Shown: piece after piece, positions 11,313-23,904 of the stretch
Numbering within the stretch: the stretch's first letter is position 1
How the letters are laid out: the number at the start of each line of letters is the position of its first letter
NCBI GenBank assembly: GCA_012845835.1
Contig: JABAKD010000016.1
Coordinates: 6,789,919 to 6,853,918 of the forward strand
Direction: 5' to 3'
DNA from: Undaria pinnatifida
Taxonomy: Eukaryota; Sar; Phaeophyceae; Laminariales; Alariaceae
DNA length: 64,000 nucleotides
Position numbers and translations under genes: made by a program
Notes under the pieces: generated by a model
Told to the model about the DNA's origin: nothing
What the model saw: the letters and a program-made list of their open reading frames with translations, nothing else
Database searches by the model: none

Positions 11313-13634
11313 CTTAGCTTGGGCACCGACAGCGACACGGGAAACGGATGATGATGCGTAATGCGTCCCCGATGTTCGTGTTCCGTTGGACGGTTAGCAC
11401 AAAAGGTTTTGCATCCCGGGCCCCCGACTAAAATACCGCCGAACACACTGCTGTGAACTCCGTTGCCTCTCCAGCTGTTTTCTTGCGTTTCGAGCAGCCA
11501 ACATTAGATCATTACTATCTAAAGAAACTACTACTATTTACTGCTGCTGTATGCAGTGCTGCTGCTACGCGGATGGACGGGACCTCCCGTTTCGTCGAGC
11601 TAGTAGAAGGTGGGCAAAAAACAGGCCTTCTGAACACCCCTTAGAAAAAGTCAAATTCAGTAATGGTCCCTCTATTATTATAGTGCTGATTGAGTAGTGC
11701 TGGTTTCCCGCTATAGTCTAGTGCCTGTGCAATCGCTTGGCACAGATGTGGAAAACACTGCATTTTAAGAGTGTTGGCAGTATGCGGAGTGGTGCCGGTT
11801 GCCGTTATAGTACCGGTATGTCTGGCTGGCTTGTACCGGCGCTATAACATATACCTGGTAGAGGAATTACTATGATATGTATGTTTTATTATGTTTTATC
11901 TACAGCAGGTAATATATTCTGTAGAGTATGTGTAGACTACCCTCTGTTACGACGCAACATCGACAGAACGTATATACGTACGTATACCAGCTAACAGCAT
12001 CCGAACGACAGCCTTTGAAGACACCTGTTGTTATAGAATTTCAACAATCACGCGCCAAGCCCAAAGAACGTGGACAAAGCCGCACGTTGTGCGTTCCAAA
12101 AGGTGCCCTGAAGGTCTGCCTTTTACCGACGTTCTACGTGTATGTTACCAACCATACTACACGATGTCCACGAAACGGAAGGATTCCAAGCACGCGTGTA
12201 CTGCTCGTACTACTACTGCTTCTACTAAACTTATAATAACCCTATTCATACACACTACAGCAGCACTGTCTACTACCATTGCTGCTGTAGACATACTTGC
12301 AAACATTTCGGCAAGTAATTCGTCTTGAAATCACTTGATTAGAAGGCCCTGCTTCGCTCTCAGCGCTTCCACCCGGAACACGCCTGCCTAAACCCTTCTC
12401 GGATAACCTTCCCGACGGTTTTCTGCGTTCTTTGCTTTCTTTGTCTTCATCGTGTTCTTCGAGACCGCCCCTATACACTATTAACAGCTTCGAGACAAAA
12501 TCTCCAGCATTGCTTCAAGATAAATCTCCCCACGCTAGTTTCAATATGGTTTTTGCACACTAAAATCAAGATTTTTTTCTCAGAAAATCGAAAAACAGAA
12601 AAAAATGGATAATCAAAACTCGAGTCTGAATAAAACTAGGTCAAAACTGAGCAAGATCGACGTCCCCACACTAAATTTAGCATAAAAAAGCCCCAAAACA
12701 AAACTAAGTACAAAAAAAATGTCCGAGTAGGTACATACGTGCATGTTTATTTTGCACGCGAATCATATCATATGCAATGTTTTCGTAGACCACAAGTGCA
12801 CGTTTATTTTGCACCTGTTTCTTCTGCCCAAATCACAATAAAAACACATCCACCTGCAGCTTTTAGAGCTATAGCAAGCAGTATTAGCATGTTGCCGTCG
12901 AGTATGTTTCACAAGGACGGAACAGAACAGAACACTACAGCGCACTCAGCCCTCAAAGCCGTATAGTATGTACCGGAATGTACTTGTGCTGTTTGCTGTT
13001 TGCTGTGTATTCATGTTTTTGCCTTCGTCATTTGATTATTCGTCCCCGCTCGGTCCTCTTCATGCCCCCCCCCCCCCGCAAACTACACCCGTGGTGCTGA
13101 TCAGAACGTGACATCGCTAGCAAGCGCACAGCACAGCACAGCGCAATCAGCTTTGCATAAGTAGCTCTAGGCATGATCAAATCGCTAGTTTTACCAACTC
13201 ATGGACCTCTTCTTTCGGTCCCTTACACATTTTGTTGTATTCTTCCTTGAGCGAGTGTAGCGGGCGGCCGCCCGCGGAGCGAAGCCCTTGTAGTAGGTAC
13301 CAGGGGTGCCAGCACAGTTGTTTGGTCTAAAGGAAGATGACCCTTTCTGCTACTCAAGTATCATAGATAGGAAGAGCTATCAACAATAAAACGTGTATTG
13401 TCATGCCGCGCGCGTGTCGTATATGAGAAACACATGAATAACATGACAACTGAGCAATGCAGCCAGCCTCCTTCGTGTGGCAGATGCTGTCATCGTTCCT
13501 TTTTTTGACATGTTTTCCCTCGCAAGTCCCGAAGGGGTCGGACCGCTTTCTGCCAACGAAGTTTTGTTTAATGACGAGCAACAAGTGGCACTGTTGGCCG
13601 GCACCACCGACCTCCAACCTTTTTCTTATAAATT
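11313..13634. other. Long intergenic stretch, little structure
   Basis: Notable items: TACCGGTA (11,811-11,818), TACCTGGTA (11,852-11,860), a short duplicated CGTTTATTTTGCAC segment (12,742-12,815), a C run near 13,067-13,078, and the 14-bp palindrome CGGGCGGCCGCCCG (13,261-13,274). An open frame at 11,453-11,644 is short. No gene is supported. Confidence 0.4.
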
Positions 13635-13745
13635 CGTTTTAATCCGCCGGCGGATGGGTACAAAAAGTGACTTCTTCCTTCAACACACTGAAGCTTAAGC
13701 TCGCCATACTTCCACTTAGTATGGGTCGTGTGTCAATTCAACTCG
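13635..13745 (+). repeat. Dispersed repeat 'CCGGCGGAT', copy 3
   Basis: TTTTAATCCGCCGGCGGATGG, then an A-rich stretch and GAAGCTTAAGCTCGCCATACTTCC, matches the minus strand of 6,270-6,412 and the plus strand of 7,045-7,180. Confidence 0.5.
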
Positions 13746-14054
13746 GTTGCCGGCGACCTCCTTGGCTTGACCTTGCACTACCGCAAGTTCCATGATCTAC
13801 ATTTCGCCACGCAACTTTGCCGATGCAATCTCCGTCGCCGACCGAGACGGGTGGGTACGCCCTGCTCGACACCATCCCCGCGGCCGTTGACGAGTCTTCT
13901 ACTTTTGTACTTCGAAGTACTCCTTTGCTTGCCGCCTTCCCGTGACTTATGCGCCAGGTTCAAATTGTTTAGAACTGAACCCGCATTTTTGGGACATACT
14001 ACTTGGAACTAACGTGGGACATTTGTTTGCGGTAGTGAAAGGGTTGACGCATAA

Positions 14055-14290
14055 ACAACCAACCAGCCTCCTCCACAAGTTCGGTTCTACAAGCGTAAGC
14101 TTTGCCAGAGCGCGCACTGTGGGTTGACCTCTCTCGACCCCCCCGCCTCCCCACCCCCTTCCAGTTCGGAACAACCAACCAGCTTCCTCCATAGTTTCGG
14201 TTCAACAAGCGTTAGCTTTGCCACAGCGTGCATCGCAGGTTGACCACTTTCGGTCCCCCCGCTCCCCCAACCCCCCCACCCCCCTAATCC
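14055..14290 (+). repeat. Tandem duplication of ~122 bp
   Basis: Two copies of a unit that begins AACCAACCAGC, continues TTCGGTTC, ACAAGCGT and AGCTTTGCCA, and ends in a C-rich stretch. They start at about 14,058 and 14,177 and are similar except for small indels. This creates overlapping long open frames on both strands. Confidence 0.65.
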
Positions 14291-14820
14291 TCCCCACGCA
14301 TCCGCACCCCCTCCTGGTTCCTTCACCCGCCCCCGCTCCCACCGACTGTGCGAACCAGTTTCCGCGGAACTCTCGACCTCCCGCGAGGCTTGGCCAGGCG
14401 CCGAAGCACCCCGATTCCGCCTGGGGTATTCCCGCACGCGAAAAACCGGCGGGCTTGCCACCGGCTCCACCTTCATCGGGCGACATGCCCTCCTTCCCTT
14501 ATCAGGAACAAAATCGGCCAGTGGTATCATCGACACCTTCTCCCCGTGTACTTCTGGTCGTCCTCTCTTTTCTGTCACTGCCACCAGTTGCTCTTGGCTC
14601 AACTGATTTGATGTCCACATGATCGACCGCTGCGGGGCACCGGTGCCGTTTTAGCTCCTTCGAGTCTAGGTGTTTGCTCCTCCGATCGTCGTTTCATGGC
14701 CAACTTCACCATCCTCGTCCTTCGTCGTGCCTTGTGCATTATCGGACGACTCTAAACAAAAAAACTCTGCCTCGGGCAACCTCTGGGCTACCTCGATATG
14801 TATGGGATCTTGATCTCCTA
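14291..14820. other. C-rich intergenic stretch
   Basis: C-rich to ~14,340, then moderately GC-rich sequence with open frames on both strands (up to 177 codons on minus, 134 on plus). Neither frame shows a recognisable domain, and the overlap argues that composition keeps them open. Confidence 0.35.
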
Positions 14821-14839
14821 CCCACCAAGAGTACCATTA

Positions 14840-16530
14840 TCGATTAACGCCGTTCGCGCACCAAGATAATCTCCGAAATTGATAAAACAAAACTTGACTA
14901 AAATAGCCCGCCTATGAAGACCATTGGCGAAAACTCAGCGCGCGTAACAAGACCATATGGCGTAATACCCTCGGACTACGAGAAGCAAGATCGCCGCCGC
15001 TGATACCCACCCCGCTGCCCCGACATGTGATTTCGATCCCGACCACCAACTACACCATCGTCACGATTAACTCCTTTCACTCAACAAGACCCTCTCCGCA
15101 ATTGACCACCGCACTTACCTATCACCTGCCTGCCACATCCGTTGAGGAATTCTTAGCGCGCGTACTAACCGTATGGTGTAACACAGTCGGACTATGATAA
15201 AACACAAGGCTGCCGCCGTCACAGGCACCCGCCCCACTGCCACGACATGCCATTTCCATCCCCTAAGCTACACCGTCTTTGCGATCAATATCGTTCGCGC
15301 ACCAAGACCATCGTCGTAATTGACCACTCATTAAGACTAGAGCAGCCAAGCCCGCGTACCGCATCCTTTGACGAAAGCGTAGCGCGCCTACTGCAACCAT
15401 CGACGAAATCTTGGCGCCAACCGATACCCTTGACGAAATCTTACCATAGTAGCGCCTGCAACAAACCGTGTACCAAAAACATTGACGAATGCTTGGTGCG
15501 CCTACCAAGTCTATTGATGAACGCTTATCCCGCCTACCAAGACCATTACCGAAAGCTGGTCATAATAGCGCCTGCTCAAGTCTGTGTACCAAGTCCGTTG
15601 ACGAAAGCTTACGTACCTTCCAAAACAGATGACGAAAGCTTAGTGCGCCTACCAAGACCGTTGACGAAGGCGTATCGCGACTGCCACGAGCGTTGACGAA
15701 TCTTCAGCGCACCTACCAACACCGTTAACGACCATTGATTAAAATTTAGTGAACCTACCAAACATTTTGACGAAAGATTATCACATTAGCGCCTGCAACA
15801 ATCCGTGTATCAAAACCATTGGCACACGTTTGGCGCACCTGCCGAAACAATCCATCAAAGACTAGCGCGCCCACCGCAACCTTTGATGAAAGCTTAGCGC
15901 GTCTACCGCAACTATTGACGAAAGCGTGGTGCGCCTACCGTAACCAGTGACAAAATATATGCATGCCTCCGAAGACCGTTGACGAAAGCTTAGCGCGCCT
16001 TTCACGACCGTCGACGATGCCTTAGCGCCCTTACCAACACCATTGACGACCATTGATGACATTGGCGAGCCCACCTAAACTTATGACGAAATATGATCAA
16101 AGCAGCTCTAAAACCCGTGTACCAAAACCATTGAGTAGAGCTTGGAGAGCCTACCGCAACTATGAAGGAAAGATTGACGCTCCTACCACAACCATTGACA
16201 AAATATTAGCGTGCTTACCAAAACCGTTGACGAAAGCTTAGCGCGCCTTCCACGACTGTTGACGACAGTGTAGCCCGCCTACCAAGACCATTGACAACCA
16301 TTGGTGAATCTTAGCGAGCCTATCGGAACCATTTATGAAACATTCGCGCGCCTATCGCAAGAATTCACAAAAGCTTAGCTCACCTAACAACACCGCTGAC
16401 GAAAGCTTAGTGCCCCTACGAAAGCCATTTACGCAATCTTATTGCATTAGCGCCAGCAACAACCCGCGCACCATAACCATCGCCGAGATAAGACCGCCGC
16501 TATGTCGACAGCAAAAGCCCGGTCTAAGCA
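14840..16530 (+). repeat. Degenerate minisatellite, ~32-36-bp units, about 1.7 kb
   Basis: Dozens of imperfect units around the core GACGAAAGCTTAGCGCGCC, followed by TACCAAGACCATT-like sequence. Spacing is mostly 30-40 bp. Units are clearest at 15,590-16,420 and decay to both sides. A longer repeat of ~215 bp is also visible (14,975-15,070 against 15,190-15,275, sharing GCCGCCG and a CGACATG core). The 149-codon plus-strand frame at 15,247-15,696 (recurring PLTKAY) is a by-product of the repeat. Confidence 0.75.
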
Positions 16531-19530
16531 GACTGCCGCCCGCGAAACTACTCCGATTGGTTCCGACACCGCCCCAGCTTTTGACGTTTGACAAACGTCA
16601 AGGCGTAATCACCGTCACTCAGCCTGTTAACTCGATCCTCACTAGGGCACACCACCTTGCTGACCCTCGTCCCCTCCTAATCTAACTTCTCACTGAGTTA
16701 CTACTGGTCTCGACGCGCCGCCACTACCTCGCATGTGTCAATATTTTATGTGGCTACAGACTAAAGGAGAACATTACTTTGCCTGTCTCGAGCTTCATGT
16801 ATCTACAGACGGACAGCGAAAGATACCCCTTCGTTTTCACCAATATTTATGTGTCTACAGACTACGAAAAGTGAACCCTTTTTTGTCTTCCAATGCCGTT
16901 TACTCCGTTGCTATCAGATACACCTCTCCGGGCTACCACCATCCGTCTATTCTACTGCATTCCTTCAAGCACTGTCGTTACTCTACTACATTGCCAAGCT
17001 GCTGTCATGACTCTACTGCATTCTTTCAAAAGCACCATCGTTTCATCTCAAACTTGCTGGGGCGTGCCAGCCAAGGAGGCCTATACCCTGTCCTCGTCGT
17101 TTGTAAATTGAGTCGTACAGGACACCCTCGGATAATCAAGACAAACCTCCGCGCGGCCAAGCTACGGTGATAGTTTTGTCCCTTTTAGGGGTCTTTTGTA
17201 GCGAGTCAGAGCCACGCGGGCGAGTGGCTACCTCTTGTGCTTTTCGCGATAAGCATCGCCATGGCATCGTTGCTGTTTATTTCGCTGCGCCAATAAAAGT
17301 TTTTAAAGTCCGTTTTTGAACGACCTGAACTCTTTAGTGCAGGTGAGGGTATAATATTGCATTATGTATAATACTACGTAAAATACTATAAAGTGTAATA
17401 CTATAATACCGTAGCCTCGGTCGCGCTCTGTCACGACCACCATCTGCTTCTCGGCAAACCTACGCGCGTCCATATATATATTCGTCCTGACGGTCTCCAT
17501 AGCGGCCGCGCGCGTGAGTTTGACACCATCCTCCCAGTCTCAAGGGTCTCACGGGGCAATCAGGAAGTATTCGCGCCATTTATACCATCTCGTGGCTAGT
17601 CATCTCCCTGTAACCGGCATCGCCAACGGCGCTGACCACATTGACCGTGTCCCTACCACACCTTGTTGGAAAGTTTCGCATCAAAATTAGACGCACCCTT
17701 GTCACGAGATTCAGGTTTTCATCGCGCCAAAAAACAAGGACCCCTTTCGAATTTCGTGAAGCGCCCGCCGATCACCAACGCATACAAGTTAATAACAGCT
17801 AGGTACTCTTATTCTTCGTCGCGATTTTCTACCACAGCTAAATTCTATGTTATACGGGCCACTACGGCAATCGCCGCATGGGCATGTGCCCTCCGCGCCG
17901 CTTGCCTCCAAAGGTATCCCCTCGACATTAGCATTGCTCGGTTTCTTCTTCCCTACTCTAGCTCCGTCCCGATGTCCCGATTTTTTGTCGGAACAATGGA
18001 ATGACCTAGGCAGTTCTTGTGTTTCGAACCCTCCGGCTACGTAGACGCGTATCTGGGCATCAAATAAACACATAATTCCTCCCCGTCACTCCAACAATGG
18101 TGGCGCAACGGCGGTGGGAGTGCCAAACCTAACAGGTACCAGGTACCAATTATTAACACCTTCGATTAACCTCTTTGGGTCTCATGTAAAACAAAAACCA
18201 AACGAGGGGGGGGATCCTATCATCTGTCTAGGAAAAGCGAGCAGCAGTGCGAGAATCGCTACGCTGCGCGCGTGCCGCTCAGCTCCTTGCATTGCCCTTT
18301 GGACACATGGCCCACCCCCGCTGCCTGGGCTCTGCTTAGTGTTGCTGGTAATCGTTAATTTTAGTATCCTGTGTTTTTCTCTGCAGTCCCGATCTTAGAA
18401 CCTTAAAACATGTTATCATGTTCGCATATATAAAGTAGTATACACCGCACGCAGGGGATGTGTGTTCATTTGCATCACTCACCAGTTTGTTTCATTGTCC
18501 GTATATACGTGTGTCGGCAAATAGAAATGGGTCTCGACGCTAAAGTATATATTATTGTCCGGTGTAAAATACCTATGTGGGTGCAATGTGCCTGATGTTA
18601 TCGGCGAATAGTTGGCCACCGCCCGGAGCAACGGCAACATGTTTTTCCTGGTTGTGGATGAGCGTATTTGCGGAGGTGACGCATACTTCTCATTGGCTAT
18701 TAATAGTATACATTGCTGAAATGCTGGTAATGGTCGCGCCAAACCAACGCCGGATTATTTTTTTTACATTACACATTTCTACCTGCTTTTCTTTTCACAC
18801 CAGTTATGATATTACACTGCGTTTATATAGTGATTAGATATGTCGTGTTGAGCTCGCCTTCAACAACCACAACGCACTTGGTGTCAACGAAGTACACACG
18901 TACAAATGTGCACACGTACATGAGCAGCCTTCCTCTCTATGTTTACACGCATGAGCCGTTTTCCTGTTTACGCTTCATTGGATTTGAACCACCTAGCAGT
19001 AGCGGCGACCGCACAAAATATCATAGTAACCTGTCCATTTTGGCTTTGTTATCTACAACAAATTCGCCACAGACCTCCAGCACCGCCGCTCGTTCCTACC
19101 AGCTACTATACGACGTCACTGCTTGCCATTGACGCGACGGTGCACACGCCCACCCGTAGGTACGAGTAGCCACAAAGATAAGCTGTGGCGGTGTTAGCGG
19201 TTAAACGACCGTTTTCGAGGCTCATAACCTGTTATGGATGTAAAATTTGCTTACGCATTGACCAAGAGGAGCTCGCTGGCACACCGTTGTGCAAGTAGAA
19301 GGTTCAGAAAGGTTGATATCAACTTGTGGTCCAAACTTTAGACAACGATGGATCAGGCGGAGCAGTGAAAATAATAAGGGGAGGAGGACGATGATAGAGC
19401 GACAGAGGTGGGCGTACAGTATGGCCATCTTCGCGTTCTCGCGACTTGTTGTGGTAGCCTCGGTTATTCGTTCTGAAGTTCGAACAAATTCCTTGCGCTA
19501 GCCTTTCAGGTCCCATGTTACGGCCCCTGC
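16531..19530. other. Long intergenic stretch
   Basis: 16,738-16,880 holds three diverged ~50-bp units containing TATGTGNCTACAGAC. 17,350-17,415 has short AT-rich direct repeats (TAATACTATAA). TACCAGGTA is at 18,137-18,145. The remaining open frames are short and unconvincing. Confidence 0.4.
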
Positions 19531-19539
19531 TTCCGTTCC

Positions 19540-19860
19540 TTCTCAGCGCACTGGTCATTTCTATTTTGCCTTTCGACCGACGGCCCCACATCAGCCTTCC
19601 AGGTTCGAAGTTGTGGACCCTGACATTGTTTTGGGCAGTGTGTCTTGCTTCCTCTTGTCTGCTGGTTTATTTTCTTTTGCCTTGTGACCAATGGGCCCAC
19701 GCTAGCCTTCTTTGCGTACTGGTTCTTTCTCTTTTGACGTTCGGCCAATGGCCCCGTGTCAACCTACCAGGTCCAACGTTACCGACCCTGACGTTGTTTT
19801 AGGCAGTCTGCTTTGCTTTTGCTCTCTTGTCTTTCGGCCGATGGCCCGACCGCCCGTCCC
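19540..19860 (+). repeat. Tandem duplication of ~165 bp
   Basis: Two diverged units, each holding a GGCCCC block, a CCAGGTYCRA stretch, GACCCTGACRTTGTTTT and GGCAGTNTGYTTTGCTT. They begin near 19,545 and 19,710. On the minus strand this yields repeated GPxxERQ-like peptides. Whether these were ever coding cannot be told. Confidence 0.55.
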
Positions 19861-19904
19861 TTCGGCCCCGCACTACAGGCCCCAAATTTGTTGGCCCACC
19901 ACAG

Positions 19905-20340
19905 CGTGGCATGTTTCGTTTTCCCTCTTTCGACTTTGTTTCCGCGTCTATACACTTTTTTTGTTTCCATTCGCATCCTTGCGCTCAGTGGCTTTGCCCC
20001 TCGCATTTTCGTAGGCCGATAGCTGCTGGTAAACCGTAGGTACATACCCGACCTCGAGCTCCCAAGGTTGTGAGCTCAACGACAGAGCTGTAACCCGTAC
20101 AATGAGGCGTCTTAGCTTCATTGCAAAGTGTGGGGGGACCTATAGCCACGTCTTCGTTTGTGCCGAATAGCCGCATCTTCGGCCCCCATTCCAATTTCTG
20201 GATGCTTTGTTGACATTCTTTGATTGCCGTATGATCTGCATCTACGACTATACATGGTGGGCTACGTAGATGGATAGGATATAGATTGACATGAAACCAC
20301 GTCATAGTTGATGTCAAACCATGTCATAGCTGTATGATGG
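19905..20340 (-). repeat. WZ repeat, truncated minus-strand copy
   Basis: It matches the reverse complement of 53,600-54,070: the GGATGCGAAGG region, GAGCTC blocks, a GGCTATTCG and GAAGATGCGGC stretch, GTCGTAGATGCAGATCA, and at the right end the ACCATGTCATRGTTGA hairpin. Only a fragment of the W half remains. Confidence 0.6.
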
Positions 20341-21714
20341 CCTATATAGTACAAGGTTCCCCATTGGGATGGGGTTGACTAGATATCCCGGGGCGTCGCA
20401 AGTCGAAAAGGGGGAACACAGCCATTCCAATACTATATAAGGGCGGATCCTAACGAACACACAAAAAAATCAGAATCGTGTCGGAAAATGAGCTGCTGCT
20501 TTTGCTATTGCTGTATGCGTCGTGCACCTGATGCATATGAGGTCCGATCATGTGGGTTTGATTGTTGCATTGGACGTGAAACTGTTTTTGTCGTGACTCG
20601 ATCTCCTGTTGTGCACCAACCACATATATACACCGTGACTACTGGCACCAAGGCAATAACTTGAAACACGACTCCTGCAGTTGTAGTGCAGCTGTGCTGG
20701 TCCTCTATACATTTTTCCGTGACAGCACACAAGCTACGCACACATACATACGTGGTACCTACAGAAGCGCACAAACACACACAAATACACACGGAAGCAC
20801 TGTCTGCGGCTGTCACAAAGGAGAAAGCTCACAGCGCGGCCGGTGTTGTACCGTGACTGCCACAAGTACTGAGCCTAGAGGGCCATGTGTGATGCAGCAG
20901 CACAGCAGCAGCAGCAGCGGCAGAGCGAGAAAAACACTGTGTGGTGGAACTCGAGTATAAAAGGGCCTATTCGTAGAGTCCTCTGTCGATCGACATTTTT
21001 AGTTTTCTTTCCTCGCAACTATTAATAGCACATACAGTAGGTTTCTATGGGCCCTGCGCGGCTCGGCTAAACGAGGCAGGTGGCAGTATGGGCCCTGCTC
21101 GGTAGGTCTTGCTCGGTGCCACTACTTCCCAGATGCGACGCAGGGAGCATACCAGCTCGAGAAATAGCAGCTAGGTGCCAATCTCCAAGGTAGACGGGCA
21201 GAGAGGAAATCATTGTTGTCACAGGCGAGGTTTAATATATGTTCAGTGCGAGGTGTACAACAGAAGTAAAGGGATAGGTGCAAAATATATTCTGTTGCTG
21301 CTGCTGTTGCTGCCGCTGGCTGTATGTAGCTGCGCCGTAGCACACAGCACAGAATGGTTTAAAGCTACTGGGCTGATGTTGTGCAGGGGGCGAAAGATCG
21401 GAGCGTGTAGAAAAATCTGAGAGCGCAGCGGGCTGTTGAAGAAGATCAAATTGTGGGGTTTTCCATTCACAACTACTGGGCTCAGCGAGGCGGAATGCAA
21501 CCGCTTGAAAAAAAAAGCCAGTTCAGCGACGTTGAATGCTCAGAGCACCGCCACGGAGCTCGGCCGGGATCCCGACATGCGTCGTAATGTACCGAAGGCT
21601 CCCCTAACTAACTGCCGAGTCATGCCTCTATATTGCGGTAGGGGTTGCAGTTTTTGGGTTAAATGTTTTTCTGGCCGATTAGTCAAGTAATTTCACGAGT
21701 ACGTAACATGTTGT
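20341..21714. other. Intergenic stretch
   Basis: Holds a CAG-type microsatellite (20,896-20,920) and a repeated TATGGGCCCTGC pair (21,046 and 21,088). Small open frames are on both strands. No gene is recognised. Confidence 0.4.
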
Positions 21715-21870
21715 TTTAGGACTAAGGCATAGAAGCTTGGTCGGGTTGTGCGAACGAACGCCTTCGAAGTCATTTGTCGGGTGGGATATTGATTGAGTTC
21801 GTCATGTTAGGAGCCCAGGAGCTTTCTGCTGCACCCCTACGTACCGTGGGATGACTCTGCCCCGCAGCCG
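21715..21870 (+). repeat. Module U, copy 1
   Basis: It aligns to 27,890-28,065 over ~150 bp, sharing CATAGAAG, CCTTCGAAGTCAT, GATATTGA, TAGGAG and TGCTGCACCCC, and a GTGRGATGACTC end. Confidence 0.6.
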
Positions 21871-21929
21871 TAAGTGCGAGAAACAAACTTCGGCCGCCGG
21901 AGAACCGCACCCCCTCCCTCCCAGCCAAG

Positions 21930-22010
21930 TTGCATTTACATAAACATATGTCACGTCAAGGCCATCGTCATAGGCGGGCGAGAATGTAAGTGGTGGTGAT
22001 GGTCCATGCA
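21930..22010 (-). repeat. WZ repeat, short W fragment
   Basis: CACGTCAAGGCCATCGTC and GGCGRGAATGTAAGT match 42,945-43,010 and the reverse complement of 53,580-53,640. Confidence 0.5.
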
Positions 22011-22237
22011 AGACATCGCACCTCGACACTGTTGTTCTATACTGTTCCATGGAGTATGGTGGTGTCAGTATTGTTGTGTTTAAAAGCAGCGAGCCAATAG
22101 AGATAATCATGAGTAAAAGACGCGACGAACCATGAGAAGACAGCTACCCAGCGCCGTCTCCCCCAATCCCTGCGCCCCCTCGGGGACACTCTATGTAACA
22201 GATGCCGATCCGATCCGGGGTGATGTTCAGGACAGGC

Positions 22238-22720
22238 GGTTATTATAAAAATTAAAATACACTCCAGCTGTGAGATCGAATATTTTGTCGAAACTCATCT
22301 TTGCAAGCTGTGTCTGATACTCCGGTCGCGCGCATTACGGGTTGTGCGTCCTCATTAAGGATATAGGTCGGCGACTCCCCTTGCAACTACAGTGTAGCTA
22401 CCAGGGTCAACAGGGTGATGTTAGGCGGTCTGTGCGCGGAAACTATAAACCTGTTTCTGAGGGGGACAAAATCTGACAGCTGTGGAAGGAAATGCATCAG
22501 TTTATCAAGTGAATCCTGTAAGTCGAATATCCGGTGAGGGGAGGGCGGAGTTTTTAAGGACGTGGGGGCCTGATTTTGATCAAAAGGGGGGCGGGAGGGG
22601 GGAAGGGGGGGGAGGGGACGGGTGGGGCAGGTCTATTTGTGCGTGGAAACTATAAATATTATGCGGCAAATCTATTGAGTTCTTACTCCGGTTCGGCTGC
22701 CTAATGTGTCGGCGCGTTTG
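22238..22720 (+). repeat. R1 foldback family, single arm
   Basis: It begins with the family's AT-rich end and ACTCCAGCTGTGAGATCGAA. It runs through GCAAGCTGTGTCTGATACTCC, GGTCGGCGACTCCCC, CAGGGTCAACAGGGTGATG, the repeated GCGGAAACTATAAA/ACAAAATCTGACAG block, and a G-tract (22,585-22,622). It is close to 56,515-56,830 and 59,830-60,095. No inverted partner arm is next to it. Confidence 0.7.
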
Positions 22721-23300
22721 GTACTTTTTACTACATACTAATAAAAAAAAATACCATGGTACTAGCCAATACGCGCATATCATGTGTACGTATACTCACG
22801 TATGTGCCTATATATACTCCGTACCCAGGTACAGTACAGTGTGCCGGCGCGTATAGCATGTGTATTTTCGTACAGATGATACCAGGTATAACATAATAAT
22901 AGGCACCTTCTGAGAAACTTCGGCGGGACGTTGCCAGAGCCACATGTTGGTAGCAGCTATTTGGCCGCGAGCAAGTATCGAGGAACATTACGTTGTGAGT
23001 CGGCCAGTACAACGTCCCGTGCGGCACATACGTACAGCATACAACGTAGCCGAGAAGCGTTAATCTTACCGAACTCAAGAGAGGATTGTAATGTGCATAT
23101 CCACGTTTAGGATACTCGCGTGCGCAGTTGCGCGCGGCAGTAGTGACTGCACGCCATATACAACAGGCTACGCATTGCACACTGCACACTGCTAGCGTCT
23201 ACAAAGCGGTGCCTACCAGGTATGCTTATTGTATCCTGCTGAGCATTGATTGGTTGATAGACTGCGTGTCCCAAATGAGATAGCACCTCTCACATGGTCC
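22721..23300. other. Intergenic stretch with two TACCWGGTA dyads
   Basis: TACCAGGTA at 22,880-22,888 and at 23,214-23,222. A 152-codon open frame on the minus strand crosses the stretch but has no recognisable features. Confidence 0.4.
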
Positions 23301-23309
23301 AACCCTGAT

Positions 23310-23885
23310 CGTCTGCCGTACAACACGAATGATAACACCCCCCCCTACATTATATGCATATTGGGGTTGGCGTTGGTTGGCAACGACGCTGTAAAACGTG
23401 CCAATCACTGCGTGAGCTTGACAAACCAGGGTACCTTTTTATTTATTTTTTTGGCGGTCACTATGATGGTTATCGAGTTAGATCATATTGTGCAGGGTGG
23501 AGAATCCTAACTCCGCACAAGAGGAATGGTCGCATCACGTAGTGTGAATATGGTACGAGTCACCCACGAGGCAGTTACCTTGTAATACCCATTGCTATCT
23601 CTGGAGTGGCCACAACAGAAAACAAAGTAACTCATTGGCGCTGTCATCCATAAGCAACAAAGTAGGCACAAGGTGCCGAAGTCCGTCTTACGAGCGGTTC
23701 TTGGAAGGATGCAGTTCACCCTTCATGCGACTCGCCGAACACCTCACGACACTTCGCGCTTTTGGTGCAAGCAATGTCTGCCTGGTTGGTGAAAACCCGA
23801 CATGCTCCGTCCCGGCATAATAGGGATGCGAGGGTCTATGGTCATACGACTACGGCCATGCACAAACTGAGTACACCCCCCCCCC
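23310..23885 (+). repeat. Module X, copy 1
   Basis: It aligns to 28,495-29,040 across ~550 bp (GTTGGCAACGACGCTGTAAAAC, ATCGAGTTAGATCA, CACCCTTCATGCGACTCGCC, GGTGAAAACCCGACRTGCTCC, CTACGGCCATGCACA, ACTGAGTACAC) and ends in a C run. Conserved peptides appear in several frames on both strands, so the similarity is at DNA level. No single conserved frame stands out. Confidence 0.65.
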
Positions 23886-23904
23886 CCTGCTCCCCTCTGA
23901 CGAT

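Noticed and set aside
14087-14620. 177-codon minus-strand and 134-codon plus-strand ORFs
   Set aside because: Mutually overlapping frames in a C-rich, tandemly duplicated stretch, with no recognisable motif.
15247-15696. 149-codon plus-strand ORF with recurring PLTKAY
   Set aside because: It lies wholly in the degenerate minisatellite. Neighbouring units shift frame by indels, so the frame is open by repeat composition.
23310-23885. Module X as a protein-coding gene
   Set aside because: The two copies are similar in all frames and on both strands, with indels that are not multiples of three.
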